64,000 bases of DNA, from NCBI GenBank assembly GCA_000531095.1, contig HG799462.1, positions 226,733-290,732 of the forward strand, written 5' to 3'. Source of the stretch: Gemmata massiliana (GTDB taxonomy: Bacteria > Planctomycetota > Planctomycetia > Gemmatales > Gemmataceae). Shown in pieces: positions 17,077 through 25,906 of this stretch. Below the pieces are notes generated by a model. The model was not told where the DNA came from. It saw nothing but the letters and a program-made list of their open reading frames with translations, and did not search any database. The first letter of the stretch is position 1. Every line of letters begins with the position of its first letter. Both the position numbers and the translations under genes were made by a program.

Positions 17077-18069
17077 CTATCCCCGGAACGCTTTGGGGCC
17101 GTGTGCCGGCGGGTCGAAGTCGAGCTGTTTCAGGAACCGCAGAGCGTCCGCGGCGCCGTACTCGCGATCCATTCCCGGGTCGTGCCAGTCCACCGAGAGC
17201 GGTCCGTCGTACCCGATGGCGTTTAACCCGCGGATAATCGCGGCCCAATCGATGCCGCCGTGACCGGGCGACCGGAATTGCCACCCGGCACGCGGGTCGC
17301 CGCTCGGCCAGTACCCGGCCAGCACCCCGGCGCGCCCATTCAGTGTCAACTGAGCGTCCTTGATGTGAACATGATAAATGCGGTCCGGGAACCGACGCAA
17401 GAACTCGACCGGATCGACCCCCTGCCAGTGCATGTGGCTCGGGTCGAACGTGAAGCCGAAATCCTCGCGCCCGTCGAGGGCGTCGAGCACCAGTTCCGCG
17501 GAGTACAGATCAAACGCGAGTTGCCCCGGATGCACCTCGCACGCGAACCGCACCCCGGCTTCACGAGCGGCGTCCAAAATCGGGTGCCACTGACGGGCGA
17601 ATTGCCGGAGTGCGTCCGCGATGACGTCCTGCCGGGGCGCCGGGTAGCCCGCCACGTACCCCCAGATGGGCGAACCGGTGAACCCGCTGACGACCCCCGC
17701 CCCGAGCCGCTCCGCGAGTCGGAACGTCGCCTTCATCTCCTCTGCGGCGCGCTGCTGGACCCCCGCGGGGGCGCCGTCGCCCCACACGTAATCGGGCACG
17801 AGCGACTGGTGCCGCTTGTCGATCACGTCTGAAACCGCTTGTCCGACTTTGTGGTTCGCGATGACGGGGACTTGCAGGTCGTGCCGCGCGAGTAAATCGA
17901 GGCGGGCGGGTGGGTACCCGTCGTCGGAAAGCCCGCGCTGTACTTCGAGGTGGTCGCCCCAGCAGCAAAGCTCGAAACCGGCGTAGCCCCATCCGGCGGT
18001 CTTCGTCGCGAGCGAATCGAGCGGCAGATCGGCCCACGGGCCGCTAAAGAGCACGATCGGGCGTCCCAT
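17077..18069 (-). CDS. Sugar phosphate isomerase/epimerase (TIM-barrel, AP-endonuclease-2 fold)
   Basis: A 330-residue xylose-isomerase-like TIM-barrel protein. Metal ligands are expected at VRFACEVHPGQLAFD (Glu), FGFTFDPSHMHWQGVDP (Asp, His) and VHIKDAQLTLNGR (His, Asp). The ending SPGHGGIDWAAIIRGLNAIGYDG and LSVDWHDPGMDREYGAADAL is typical of the group. The sugar substrate is unknown. It begins the minus-strand cluster that runs through the tautomerase to pabA, with a GGTGAGG site just before the ATG. Confidence 0.88.
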   Translation of the reverse strand: MGRPIVLFSGPWADLPLDSLATKTAGWGYAGFELCCWGDHLEVQRGLSDDGYPPARLDLLARHDLQVPVIANHKVGQAVSDVIDKRHQSLVPDYVWGDGAPAGVQQRAAEEMKATFRLAERLGAGVVSGFTGSPIWGYVAGYPAPRQDVIADALRQFARQWHPILDAAREAGVRFACEVHPGQLAFDLYSAELVLDALDGREDFGFTFDPSHMHWQGVDPVEFLRRFPDRIYHVHIKDAQLTLNGRAGVLAGYWPSGDPRAGWQFRSPGHGGIDWAAIIRGLNAIGYDGPLSVDWHDPGMDREYGAADALRFLKQLDFDPPAHGPKAFRG

Positions 18070-18141
18070 TCCCTCACCTGCAACTTGAGAAACGATAGGG
18101 CAGAAATCAGAAAACAGATTAGAACCGGATGTGTGGAGCTT

Positions 18142-18187
18142 TTAGCCCCGTAGGGCACCAGTGTTGACTGGCGCCCTACGGGGCTAA
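18142..18187. repeat. Palindromic REP-like hairpin
   Basis: A 15-bp perfect inverted repeat (18142-18156 and 18173-18187, TTAGCCCCGTAGGGC) with an inner CCAGT/ACTGG pair, giving a stem of about 21 bp with one mismatch. It lies between two same-strand genes, 73 bases upstream of the isomerase start. Its self-contained shape suggests a dispersed palindromic element or a terminator of the upstream membrane-protein gene. Confidence 0.6.
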
Positions 18188-18308
18188 CTCGTTTTACAGC
18201 TAACTCGCCGGGGTGGAGCAATCGCTTCACCCCAGATACACCAAACGCCCCTTACCGAGGCCAGCCCCGATCTCTGTCTTCTGATCTCTGTTCTCTGCCC
18301 CACGGGTT

Positions 18309-20117
18309 TTACCCCAGAGGCGCGTCGTCCGCCGGCTTCTTCGGTTCCTCGACCGGCGCAGGCGGGCTAACGGCCGGTGCCGGGGGCGGGCTGCTCGCGG
18401 TCGGCGGGTTGAATGGGAGCGTCGCCGGGGGCGGGGGAGGCGACTGCACGACCACCGGCGGCGGGCTAACCACGACCGGCGGCACCACCACGGGGGGCGA
18501 AACCGCCGGCTTGTTCAGCAGGCTGCTGCCGAGCGGAACGGTGGCGTCGGCCGGCGCGGGGGTCGGGGTCGGCGCCAGTTTCGGCGGGGCCAGCGGCGCT
18601 TCCGGTTCATCGTCCTCGAACACCTCGTCCAGTTCCGCCTCGTCCACCTTCTTCCGCATCAGGAAGTAGATCATCGTCGCGGAGGACCAGAAGAAGCTGT
18701 AGCTGAACCCGAGCATCATGAGGAACGCGAGCGTGAGCCAGAAGCACACGAGCCCGGCGCCCGCCGTGTTATACATCCAGAACTCGTTCTTGCTCTCGGT
18801 ATAGAGTTCTTGGTTCACCGGCTTGTACCGGTAGATCTGACGGATCACCTTCGTCGGGTCGGTCGTTTCCTTCCCGTCGCGGTCCAACCCCGCCCACTCG
18901 CCTTGCACCGCGTAGGGGCTGTCCTTCGTCAGAAGTTCGCGCCAGCCGAACGATTCCGGGGCGTAGACGAACAGGTACTCCGGCTTCCGGTCCTGCCACA
19001 GCCCGTTGGCGGTCAGGCCCACGGCCCACTTGCCGACGTACACCGCGACCGACGCGAAGAACAGCACGAACAGCGTGACCGCCGCACCGTAGATGATCGC
19101 GACGAACCAGTTCCAGAGGTAGTGCCACGGGGCCTGGTAGACGTAGTTCACGGACCGACTCAGGGCGTCGAACGTGTCGCTCTGGTCGCCCTCGACGCTG
19201 AGGGTGGTGTACATCATCGGGTACCCGACGAGGCCGACGAGGAACACCGTCATGATGGCCCCGCCGACGATGACCAGCGGCAGCCCGACGCCGAGCAGCA
19301 CGATGTCGCCGACGAGCGGGATCAGCGCCAATAGGCCGTACAGGATCAGCCCGACCACGACCAAGCCGATGATGCCGAGCGGAACGAGCGGGGCCCCGAG
19401 GTAGCTCAGGTAGCGCTTGGCGACGAACTGGACCGCTTGCTTCAGCGTGATAGGCCCCTTGTTCGCGAGTTGCACCGCCGCGAGCCGGGTGATGACCCCG
19501 CCGCAGAACGCCCAGACCGCCACGTTGCTGAGCAGGATCAGGAACAGGTACAACCGGGTCTGCGGGCTGACCCCGGGCGAAAGGAGCTTCGCGACCGGCA
19601 GCAGCAGCTTCACGAGCGGCTCAACGAGAACCGGCACGGACCCGCTAAAGAACCCGGAGACCACCTTCTCGCGGTCCGCGGCCGAGCCGCCGAGCGCGTC
19701 GGTGAAGAACAGGAACGGGTTCGGCCCGCGGTACTCGTACCACGGCAGCGTGCGGAGCCGCCCGCCCGGGCCGGCCAGCGCGTCGAGCACCTGCCACTGT
19801 TCGTAGTCGCGCTTGTACTTCTCCGCCCCGATGCGCGCGAAATCTTCGTCCGTGTAATTGGCGTCGTTGGCCTTTTTCTTCCCCTCGTAGTTCCGCTTGA
19901 TCGTGCTCGCTTCGTACTCCCGGTCGTTCTGGAGCGGCGCCTTGTAATAGAAGACGTTCGAGAGCAGCCACCAGGAGAACGACATCACGAGGATGCCGAA
20001 GGCCGCGACGAACAGCTTCCTCGGGTCCAGGGCAATTTGGAAGGACCGAAATACGTTCGTCCACGGTAGGGCCGTGCGGTAACTGAACCCGCCGGATTGG
20101 TCGCGCCCGTCGGCCAT
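18309..20117 (-). CDS. Large multi-pass membrane protein with proline-rich tail
   Basis: A 602-residue protein with an N-terminal membrane helix (KLFVAAFGILVMSFSWWLL), a charged soluble loop to about residue 150, then five or more hydrophobic segments, for example LGIIGLVVVGLILYGLLALI and GVGLPLVIVGGAIMTVFLVG, and a further pair near residues 465-495. After DEAELDEVFEDDE the last 100 residues are proline- and valine-rich and probably disordered. AGGAG precedes the ATG. No family is recognised with confidence; the tail could bind cytoplasmic partners. TATAAT on the minus strand at 20186-20191 may be its -10 element. Confidence 0.8.
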   Translation of the reverse strand: MADGRDQSGGFSYRTALPWTNVFRSFQIALDPRKLFVAAFGILVMSFSWWLLSNVFYYKAPLQNDREYEASTIKRNYEGKKKANDANYTDEDFARIGAEKYKRDYEQWQVLDALAGPGGRLRTLPWYEYRGPNPFLFFTDALGGSAADREKVVSGFFSGSVPVLVEPLVKLLLPVAKLLSPGVSPQTRLYLFLILLSNVAVWAFCGGVITRLAAVQLANKGPITLKQAVQFVAKRYLSYLGAPLVPLGIIGLVVVGLILYGLLALIPLVGDIVLLGVGLPLVIVGGAIMTVFLVGLVGYPMMYTTLSVEGDQSDTFDALSRSVNYVYQAPWHYLWNWFVAIIYGAAVTLFVLFFASVAVYVGKWAVGLTANGLWQDRKPEYLFVYAPESFGWRELLTKDSPYAVQGEWAGLDRDGKETTDPTKVIRQIYRYKPVNQELYTESKNEFWMYNTAGAGLVCFWLTLAFLMMLGFSYSFFWSSATMIYFLMRKKVDEAELDEVFEDDEPEAPLAPPKLAPTPTPAPADATVPLGSSLLNKPAVSPPVVVPPVVVSPPPVVVQSPPPPPATLPFNPPTASSPPPAPAVSPPAPVEEPKKPADDAPLG

Positions 20118-20340
20118 GCTGGCTCCTAAAGTCTTGAAGTGTGTCGCGGGCCGCGAACCGGTGGGCGTCCGCGGGACAGGGGGGGATTATACCCGCCCTA
20201 ACGGTCTCGGCAATTGCCACAAGAAATGATGAACACGTGGTGCCCTACTGGTAATGCCAGTCGTGTCTGTTGTTCGGATTTTATGCCGCGTGCGTGGCGC
20301 GGGCAGCCCTCAAAATCGGCACAAGCGCCAAGACGGTCCG

Positions 20341-20368
20341 CCGCTCCCCGCCGACCGGTGGGGAGCGG
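20341..20368 (-). terminator. Hairpin downstream of BBP7 gene
   Basis: CCGCTCCCCGCC (20341-20352) and GGTGGGGAGCGG (20357-20368) form a 12-bp stem with one mismatch and a 4-base loop. It lies 41 bases past the restored stop of the BBP7 gene. No T-run follows, so termination is uncertain. Confidence 0.4.
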
Positions 20369-20408
20369 CGAACCGCATTTGGGGATTTGGATAGTCGTCC
20401 CGCTCGGG

Positions 20409-20505
20409 TTAGAAGAAGAACCCGATGCCCACGTTGAACCCGTGGATCAGCCGGAAGACCTTGGTCCCGTAGTTTCGGATCGATGTTTCCCCGAAAGTTT
20501 GTACC
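20409..20505 (-). other. Out-of-frame C-terminal coding remnant of the BBP7 gene
   Basis: In the alternative minus-strand frame this segment encodes the last beta strand with a terminal Phe (GFNVGIGFFF) and stops at 20409-20411. It has no start of its own, so it is best explained as the displaced end of the preceding gene. Confidence 0.65.
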
Positions 20506-21607
20506 CGACCGGTTCACGCATGTACCGGGTGTTGAAGAACGACATCCCGGTGTACCCCAGTTTCAGTTGCACGCCCTCGATCGGGTACATCCACAGGTTG
20601 AGGTCGGCCGTGGCACTCGGCACGAAGTCGAACGACTCGCGGCCGAACTTGGACTGCGTGGTCTTGTCACCCAGCTCGTACTTGGCCCGCTGCTTGGCCA
20701 CGTCCATGTACGCGGCGGCCGTCAGGTCGAGGCTGGCCGAGAACATGTTGCCGAGGTACACCTCGTGCCCGCACCCGACGAACAGACCGTACATCCGCTG
20801 CGAGAGCGAGTTGGTGTACACGGCCGAGCTCTGCGGCGTGGAGTTCCCGGAGCTGTCGATGTCCACCGTGCGCCAGGTGAAGCGCTCGAAGAACCAAGCG
20901 AACCGGGCACCCGATAACCCGTACACGCTGCTCATTTCGGTCGCGAACATCGGGATGCGCATCCCGAGTTCCGCCTGTTGGTACCGCTGCGTGAACTTCG
21001 TGTCCATGATGTCGGCCGCGTTCCAGATGCCGACCGTGTTCGCACCGCCGTTGGTGCTGTTGTCGAACGCGGTGTCCTGCAGCGGCCCGTTGAACAACTG
21101 ATTGAAGTTGTACACCGGGGCCGACAGGAACGTGTCGGCGAGGTCGGGTCGGGCGCGGTACCCGAGTGGGTACTGCGAGGCCCCGGCCGAGTAGTGGGCG
21201 TCGTACAGTTGCAAGTAATTCGCGTAGATCCGGGTACCGGTGTCGAATTTGTACCCGATCTCCACCTTGAACCCGGGCTGGAACTCGCGCCGGCCCATTT
21301 TGCTTGTGTTCAGCGCGTCCGCCCCGGTTCCGACGAACGTACCCGGGACGCCGGTGATTGCGCCCTGAGCGTCGAAGAACCCGCGCACCCCGATCGACTG
21401 GTTCCCCAAGGCCCGCGTCTGCGTGAGCATGACGAACTCGGCCCCGAAATAGAACCCCGGCTCCCCGGCTCTCCCGGTCGGGATCGGAATTACGGGATCG
21501 CTGTTAAGAGGTGTTTGGAACCCGCCCTCCTGGGCCGCGACCTCGCCCGGCCACCCGATCGCGACCACGGCCGCCAGCACGGCTCCCCCGATGTACCGAT
21601 GGCGCAT
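20447..21607 (-). CDS. BBP7 family outer membrane beta-barrel protein, C-terminus apparently frameshifted
   Basis: A 386-residue protein with a signal peptide (cut after GEVAAQ) and long amphipathic beta strands ending in aromatic residues, such as EPGFYFGAEFVMLTQTRA and FKVEIGYKFDTGTRIYANY, typical of planctomycete BBP7 barrels. The open frame ends with an unlikely tail (SGKHRSETTGPRSSG). Reading the next frame from about 20505 gives TFGETSIRNYGTKVFRLIHG and then FNVGIGFFF before a stop at 20409-20411, the terminal strand expected of such a barrel. A single missing base near 20490-20508 would restore 399 residues. GGGGGAG precedes the ATG. Confidence 0.82.
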   Translation of the reverse strand: MRHRYIGGAVLAAVVAIGWPGEVAAQEGGFQTPLNSDPVIPIPTGRAGEPGFYFGAEFVMLTQTRALGNQSIGVRGFFDAQGAITGVPGTFVGTGADALNTSKMGRREFQPGFKVEIGYKFDTGTRIYANYLQLYDAHYSAGASQYPLGYRARPDLADTFLSAPVYNFNQLFNGPLQDTAFDNSTNGGANTVGIWNAADIMDTKFTQRYQQAELGMRIPMFATEMSSVYGLSGARFAWFFERFTWRTVDIDSSGNSTPQSSAVYTNSLSQRMYGLFVGCGHEVYLGNMFSASLDLTAAAYMDVAKQRAKYELGDKTTQSKFGRESFDFVPSATADLNLWMYPIEGVQLKLGYTGMSFFNTRYMREPVGYKLSGKHRSETTGPRSSG

Positions 21608-22289
21608 AACCCGGCTCCCCCTTCAACGGACTGCATGAACGACCGGCCGTTGCAGGCTCCCCAACCTGCTTCGACCCGGCCCCCCGGTTCGTCCGGAGGG
21701 CCGATCCCCTGAATACGGCACTTTGCGCACGTGTTGCGGAAAGTCGCGGGGACGATAACGCGGGCTCCGATCCGGTCAAGCGTTTCCACCCGAAAATTGG
21801 CACTTCATCGCGGAAAAATCAGGCTTCCGGGGGCACGCGGCGCGAAGTTGAAGGGGCTGTTGGTGCGGGGGTAAACCGGGTCGCGGTACCTGTGGTCGCG
21901 ACCTGGGTAACCGGCGCAGAATTGGTACCCACGGGGCAGTCTTTGGAGGTGATTTTGAGGGATCGAAAGAGGAATCGTGACCCCGTTTGGGTTTCTCTGG
22001 AATGGAGAGAGGGTTCCCATCCCGTTTCCGACCATGATTTTCGACGCTCCAGTTATTGCATCACCTCAACGGATCGTGCATTCACAACACCTTTTGCGCG
22101 GCGCGCGTGCCCGCGAACCAGGTAAAATCGAACTACTTTCCGTGGGTTCCCAAAAATCACTCCGAGCGCCCGTGCGTTCGCGGGCAATACACGGTGACGG
22201 ACACGAGTGGTTCCGGGTTCCGAGTCGGAAAGTCGCACCCTCAATGGGCGCGAGTTTACGATCCGGGACCGTTGAAAGAGGCTCTTATT
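21608..22289. other. Intergenic region between BBP7 gene and ECF sigma gene
   Basis: About 680 bases between divergent genes. The sigma frame is open 234 bases upstream of its ATG, but that stretch has no homology-like features. I see no RNA gene or clear repeat here. It should contain both promoters; TTTACGATCC near 22254 could be a -10 for the sigma gene. Confidence 0.5.
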
Positions 22290-24719
22290 ATGCCCACCGG
22301 GCAAGCCGAACGGTTGATGCCCACGCTCCGACGGGTCGTAATGGCCCGCCAGTCGGCCGCGCGCACGGACGGTGAGCTGCTGAGCGCGTTCGTTCAGAAC
22401 GCGGGAGGAGCAGAGTGCCCCCGCGAGGGTGCTCGTTCCCCGGAAGCAGCCGATGCTTTCGCGGAACTGGTCCGGCGGCACGGGGGGATGGTGCTCGGCG
22501 TGTGCCGGCGCGTCGCGGGTGATTACACCACCGCGGACGATGCGTTCCAGGCCACGTTCCTGGTACTGGCCCGGCGCGCCGCGTCGGTGCGGCCCCGGGA
22601 ACGGGTCGGGAGCTGGCTCTACGGTGTGGCGTATCGCACGGCGCTCAAGGCCCGAATGGTTCTGGCCCGCCGCCGGTCCCGCGAAAAGCAGGTGGACGTC
22701 ATGCCCGAACCGACCGCCCCGTCCGCTGTGCCCGCGTGGAGCGATCTCCAGATCGTCATCGACGAGGAACTGGCCCGGCTCCCGGACAAGTTCCGGCTCC
22801 CGGTGGTGCTGTGCGACCTGGAAGGCCGGCCGCAGCGCGAGGTGGCGAAGCACCTGAACGTGCCAGCCGCCACACTCGCGACGCGCCTGGCCGCGGCCCG
22901 GCGCACGCTCGCGGCGCGGCTCACGCGCCGGGGCGTGGCCCTCTCGGGGGGCGCGCTCGCGGGGCTTCTGGGGCAGCACGCTTCCGCGTCGGCGGTGCCG
23001 TACACGCTGGCCACGGGCGTCGTGCGCGCGGTCGAACTGGGGGCCGCACAGGGAACACTGAACTCACTCGTGTCCGCTCAGGCCGTTCACCTATCGGAAG
23101 GAGTGATACGAATGATGATGATCGCCAAACTGAAAGCGGTCGCGGTGCTCGCCGCGGTCGCCCTGGCGCTCACGACCGGGCTGGGCGTGGGGCTCGTACC
23201 GGCGGCCGCTGGTGATCGGCCCGGCGCAACGAACGAACCGAACGCGGCGAAGGCGATTCCGGTAACGGCGGAATCGATTGACGAATACGTCGCGGAGCGC
23301 CTGAAGAACATCCGGGCCGAAGAACCGGGTCTCGACGACCCGACCTTCCTCCGGCGCCTCAGCCTCGACGTGCGCGGGACCGTCCCCACCTCGGTGGAGA
23401 CGTGGTTCTTCGTCTCCGACGGGGACGAGGACAAGCGCGCGAAGGTGGTGGAGTGGATCACCGACGACGAAGCGAAGCGGGCTGCAATCGCGAAGAAACT
23501 CGGCGTGCCGATCGAGCGCGTCCGGGTGGTTCGCGCCCGTGTGGTGACGGACGACGTTAAGGGCGTAAGCGTGGTCGAAGTCGTAGATGTTCCAGACGTT
23601 ACGACTACGAAGGTCGTCGAGACACTCAACCTCACTGCGGACGGCAAGAAACTGATGGTGAGTGACGACGCGAAGGTCGTGTGGGGGGACAAGGTCGTCA
23701 CCAATAAGGACTCGCGAATCAATCGAACCGTCGTGCGCGTGGCCGACGAGAAGACCGTGAAGAAGGACGATCACCTGGGGGTTTGGTCCGAGGTTGTGGT
23801 GGGCTCGAAACCGGCGAAAGACACGTTCTTCCAGTCTTGGACTGCGACGAGCGAAGACAAAGACGTGTTCCTGACGTGGGTATCCGACGGGAAGCAGAGC
23901 GGCGACAAGTTCACCACGACCGTCGATCTCTTCGTCGCGACCCCGGATAACACGGACGCCGAGTTCCTGAAGCGCGTGCTCACCGACGTGCGCGGGAACG
24001 GGCCGACCGCGCTGGAACTGAAATACTTCACCGAGGACAAAGATCCGAAGAAGCGCGAGAAACTCATCGACACGCTTCTGAAAGAGCCGGCGGTGCAGAA
24101 GAAACTCGGCGACGAGTGGAAGAAGAAGATGCTGGCCCTTAAGTCCTCGAACCAGAAGGGCCAGGTGGAATTCTTCTACCTCGTGACACCGGACCACGTG
24201 ATTCCGGAAGGGAAGAAACAGAACCTAGTTGTTCCCCTGGAGCTGACCCCCACGAAGCCATTCGTCGTGCCGCTCCCGCCGACCACACCGAAGGTACCGA
24301 AGCCGCCGGTTCCCCCGGTCCCGCCGGCCCCCAGCGCGAAGCCGTTCGTTGTGCCCGACGCTCCCGCGGCTCCGGCGAAGCCGGCCACCCCGAAAACGCC
24401 GGCCGCACCGAAGGCGCCCCAATCCGACCGCCTGGAGAAGCTCGTTGGCGAGCTGATCGCGGCCCAAAAGAGCGACGAGGCCATTCTGGAAGCCATCACG
24501 CTCGCGACCCTCAGCCGGTTGCCCACGGACGCCGAGAAGAAGCTCGTCCTGGCCGTTGCTGGCACCGCAGGTGACCGCAAGACCGCATGGGTCGCGGTGG
24601 CTCGCGCCCTCGCCGGGGCGGATGTGAAGAAGGTGGACGTTATCGTCCCCAAATTCCGAGTTGAACTGGTCGACCCGGCCGCACCTCCGGCCCCGCCCGT
24701 TCCGCCCGCGAAACCGTAG
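22290..24719 (+). CDS. ECF sigma factor with membrane anchor and PSD1-like extracytoplasmic region
   Basis: An 809-residue fusion. Sigma region 2 spans about residues 55-122 (YTTADDAFQATFLVLARRA, GSWLYGVAYRTALKARM) and region 4 about 153-210 (LPVVLCDLEGRPQREVAKHL). One transmembrane helix follows at 280-304. The outside part resembles pieces of PSD1 proteins: residues 328-392 have DUF1549 features (DDPTFLRRLSLDVRGTVPTS), about 554-610 hold a second degenerate copy (EFLKRVLTDVRGNGPTALE), then a proline-rich linker, and about 720-780 look like a DUF1553 end (ITLATLSRLPTDAEKKL). ATG 22290 follows AAAGAGG. Long C-terminal ECF factors are known in Planctomycetota; the PSD1 origin is inference. No anti-sigma gene is adjacent. 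Confidence 0.88.
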   Translation: MPTGQAERLMPTLRRVVMARQSAARTDGELLSAFVQNAGGAECPREGARSPEAADAFAELVRRHGGMVLGVCRRVAGDYTTADDAFQATFLVLARRAASVRPRERVGSWLYGVAYRTALKARMVLARRRSREKQVDVMPEPTAPSAVPAWSDLQIVIDEELARLPDKFRLPVVLCDLEGRPQREVAKHLNVPAATLATRLAAARRTLAARLTRRGVALSGGALAGLLGQHASASAVPYTLATGVVRAVELGAAQGTLNSLVSAQAVHLSEGVIRMMMIAKLKAVAVLAAVALALTTGLGVGLVPAAAGDRPGATNEPNAAKAIPVTAESIDEYVAERLKNIRAEEPGLDDPTFLRRLSLDVRGTVPTSVETWFFVSDGDEDKRAKVVEWITDDEAKRAAIAKKLGVPIERVRVVRARVVTDDVKGVSVVEVVDVPDVTTTKVVETLNLTADGKKLMVSDDAKVVWGDKVVTNKDSRINRTVVRVADEKTVKKDDHLGVWSEVVVGSKPAKDTFFQSWTATSEDKDVFLTWVSDGKQSGDKFTTTVDLFVATPDNTDAEFLKRVLTDVRGNGPTALELKYFTEDKDPKKREKLIDTLLKEPAVQKKLGDEWKKKMLALKSSNQKGQVEFFYLVTPDHVIPEGKKQNLVVPLELTPTKPFVVPLPPTTPKVPKPPVPPVPPAPSAKPFVVPDAPAAPAKPATPKTPAAPKAPQSDRLEKLVGELIAAQKSDEAILEAITLATLSRLPTDAEKKLVLAVAGTAGDRKTAWVAVARALAGADVKKVDVIVPKFRVELVDPAAPPAPPVPPAKP

Positions 24720-24738
24720 TTAACAAACCGTGAACTCA

Positions 24739-24775
24739 AGCGGGCCGGCCCATTGGGGTCGGCCCGCTTTTGTTT
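24739..24775 (+). terminator. Rho-independent terminator after the sigma-factor gene
   Basis: A 9-bp perfect stem AGCGGGCCG (24739-24747) with CGGCCCGCT (24760-24768), followed by TTTGTTT, 20 bases past the stop codon. A textbook terminator. Confidence 0.85.
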
Positions 24776-24798
24776 GGCAATATTGGATGAAGAGTTCT

Positions 24799-24826
24799 GA
24801 CAGGATCTGCAGGACCAACACGATCC
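24799..24826. repeat. Dispersed ACAGGAT repeat, degenerate copy
   Basis: GACAGGATCTG, CAGGACCAACA and CGATCC are units of about 11 bases matching the repeats at 12028-12166 and 46887-46958. It lies between convergent genes. Confidence 0.55.
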
Positions 24827-24841
24827 GGAACAAGCCCCATT

Positions 24842-25774
24842 TCATTCGATGGGGAGTGTCTTGCCCTTTGTAGCGAGCAGGCGGCCGAGCTGATCGGCGC
24901 TCAGGCGCGGGTCGTCCGTGAGGAGCGCGCCGAGTTCGGTCAGCACGAAGTCTTCCAGTTCGTCCCCGGCCCAGCCCTCGGCAATCAATTTTCCGCCAAC
25001 GAACTCGAGCGCGCGGTCGCGAAGCTTGTCCGTGCGCCGGGTGAGCGTCCCTTCGTTCAGGTTGAACAGCTTCGCGGCCTCGCGCTGGCTCAGCCGGTAC
25101 CGCCAGCGGAGCCCGAGCAGCAGGCGCTCGTCGTCGTCGATGGAGCCGAGCCACTCGCGCGCGGCGGAGACAAACGTCTCGTGCCACCGGTCCGAGCCGT
25201 TCGATTTCGGTGTCTCCATCGGGAGCGCGATTTCGTCGTCCGGCAGAGCGGTGACCCCGGTGGTCTGGCGCAACTTCGAGAGGTGCCAGTTTTGGAACAC
25301 GCGGATCAACCACGGGGCCAGCGGGCGCTGGCCGTCGTAGCGCGCCAGCACCGGCAACGTCCCCTCGCTCTCGGGGGCAATCAGGTTGCTCCAGAACTCG
25401 GTCACGGCCGTGTCCTGGCGTTCTTCGTTGCGCGGGTAGAGCCGCACCGCCCGGGCGCGGAGCGCGTCCACGAGCAGACAATCGCTGCGCCCGGTGCGGG
25501 CGTTGAACAGCGCCTCCCACGCGGCGCTCTGCCCCTCTAGGCACCCGACGCACACGAGCCAGTCGACCGCGTACAGCCCCTCCAAGTATCCCGCCCACGA
25601 AACCGGCACTTGGTTCTTGGGAAGGAAGATGTGGAACGTGCGCTGGAGGTGCGCCAAGAACACCGGTTCGGCGAGCTTGACCGCGGGCATCTGGAGCCGC
25701 GCGAAGTGGTAGAGCAGCGTGACGCGGCCCTTGTCCGCGGGGCTGAGCGTCGGCAGTTCCGGGGGTGCAATCAC
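24842..25774 (-). CDS. Sigma-70 family RNA polymerase sigma factor, divergent
   Basis: A 310-residue protein. About 90 N-terminal residues precede a region-2-like part (CLEGQSAAWEALFNA ... TAVTEFWSNLIAPE, then RPLAPWLIRVFQNWHLSKLR), and a region-4 helix-turn-helix follows (RLSQREAAKLFNLNEGTLTR). The C-terminal 60 residues have no recognised match. The long N-terminal head and divergent region 2 set it apart from standard ECF factors. It starts with GTG (25772-25774) and ends convergent with the membrane-anchored sigma gene. Its regulon and partner are unknown. Confidence 0.8.
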   Translation of the reverse strand: MIAPPELPTLSPADKGRVTLLYHFARLQMPAVKLAEPVFLAHLQRTFHIFLPKNQVPVSWAGYLEGLYAVDWLVCVGCLEGQSAAWEALFNARTGRSDCLLVDALRARAVRLYPRNEERQDTAVTEFWSNLIAPESEGTLPVLARYDGQRPLAPWLIRVFQNWHLSKLRQTTGVTALPDDEIALPMETPKSNGSDRWHETFVSAAREWLGSIDDDERLLLGLRWRYRLSQREAAKLFNLNEGTLTRRTDKLRDRALEFVGGKLIAEGWAGDELEDFVLTELGALLTDDPRLSADQLGRLLATKGKTLPIE

Positions 25775-25906
25775 GGCCAGTCCAGGGAACGAATGGATCT
25801 CACGACAAGGACATCATACGCGCACGGAACTGGCTCGCCCCGATCGGCGCGCCGTCATCGCATTCGCTCCGCTGGATACCCGAGATTCGGGCTCCCGCTT
25901 TTCTTT

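Noticed and set aside
22056..22289. N-terminal extension of the ECF sigma factor
   Set aside because: Open in frame, but without sigma-like sequence; the ATG at 22290 has a ribosome site and gives the normal start of the fold.
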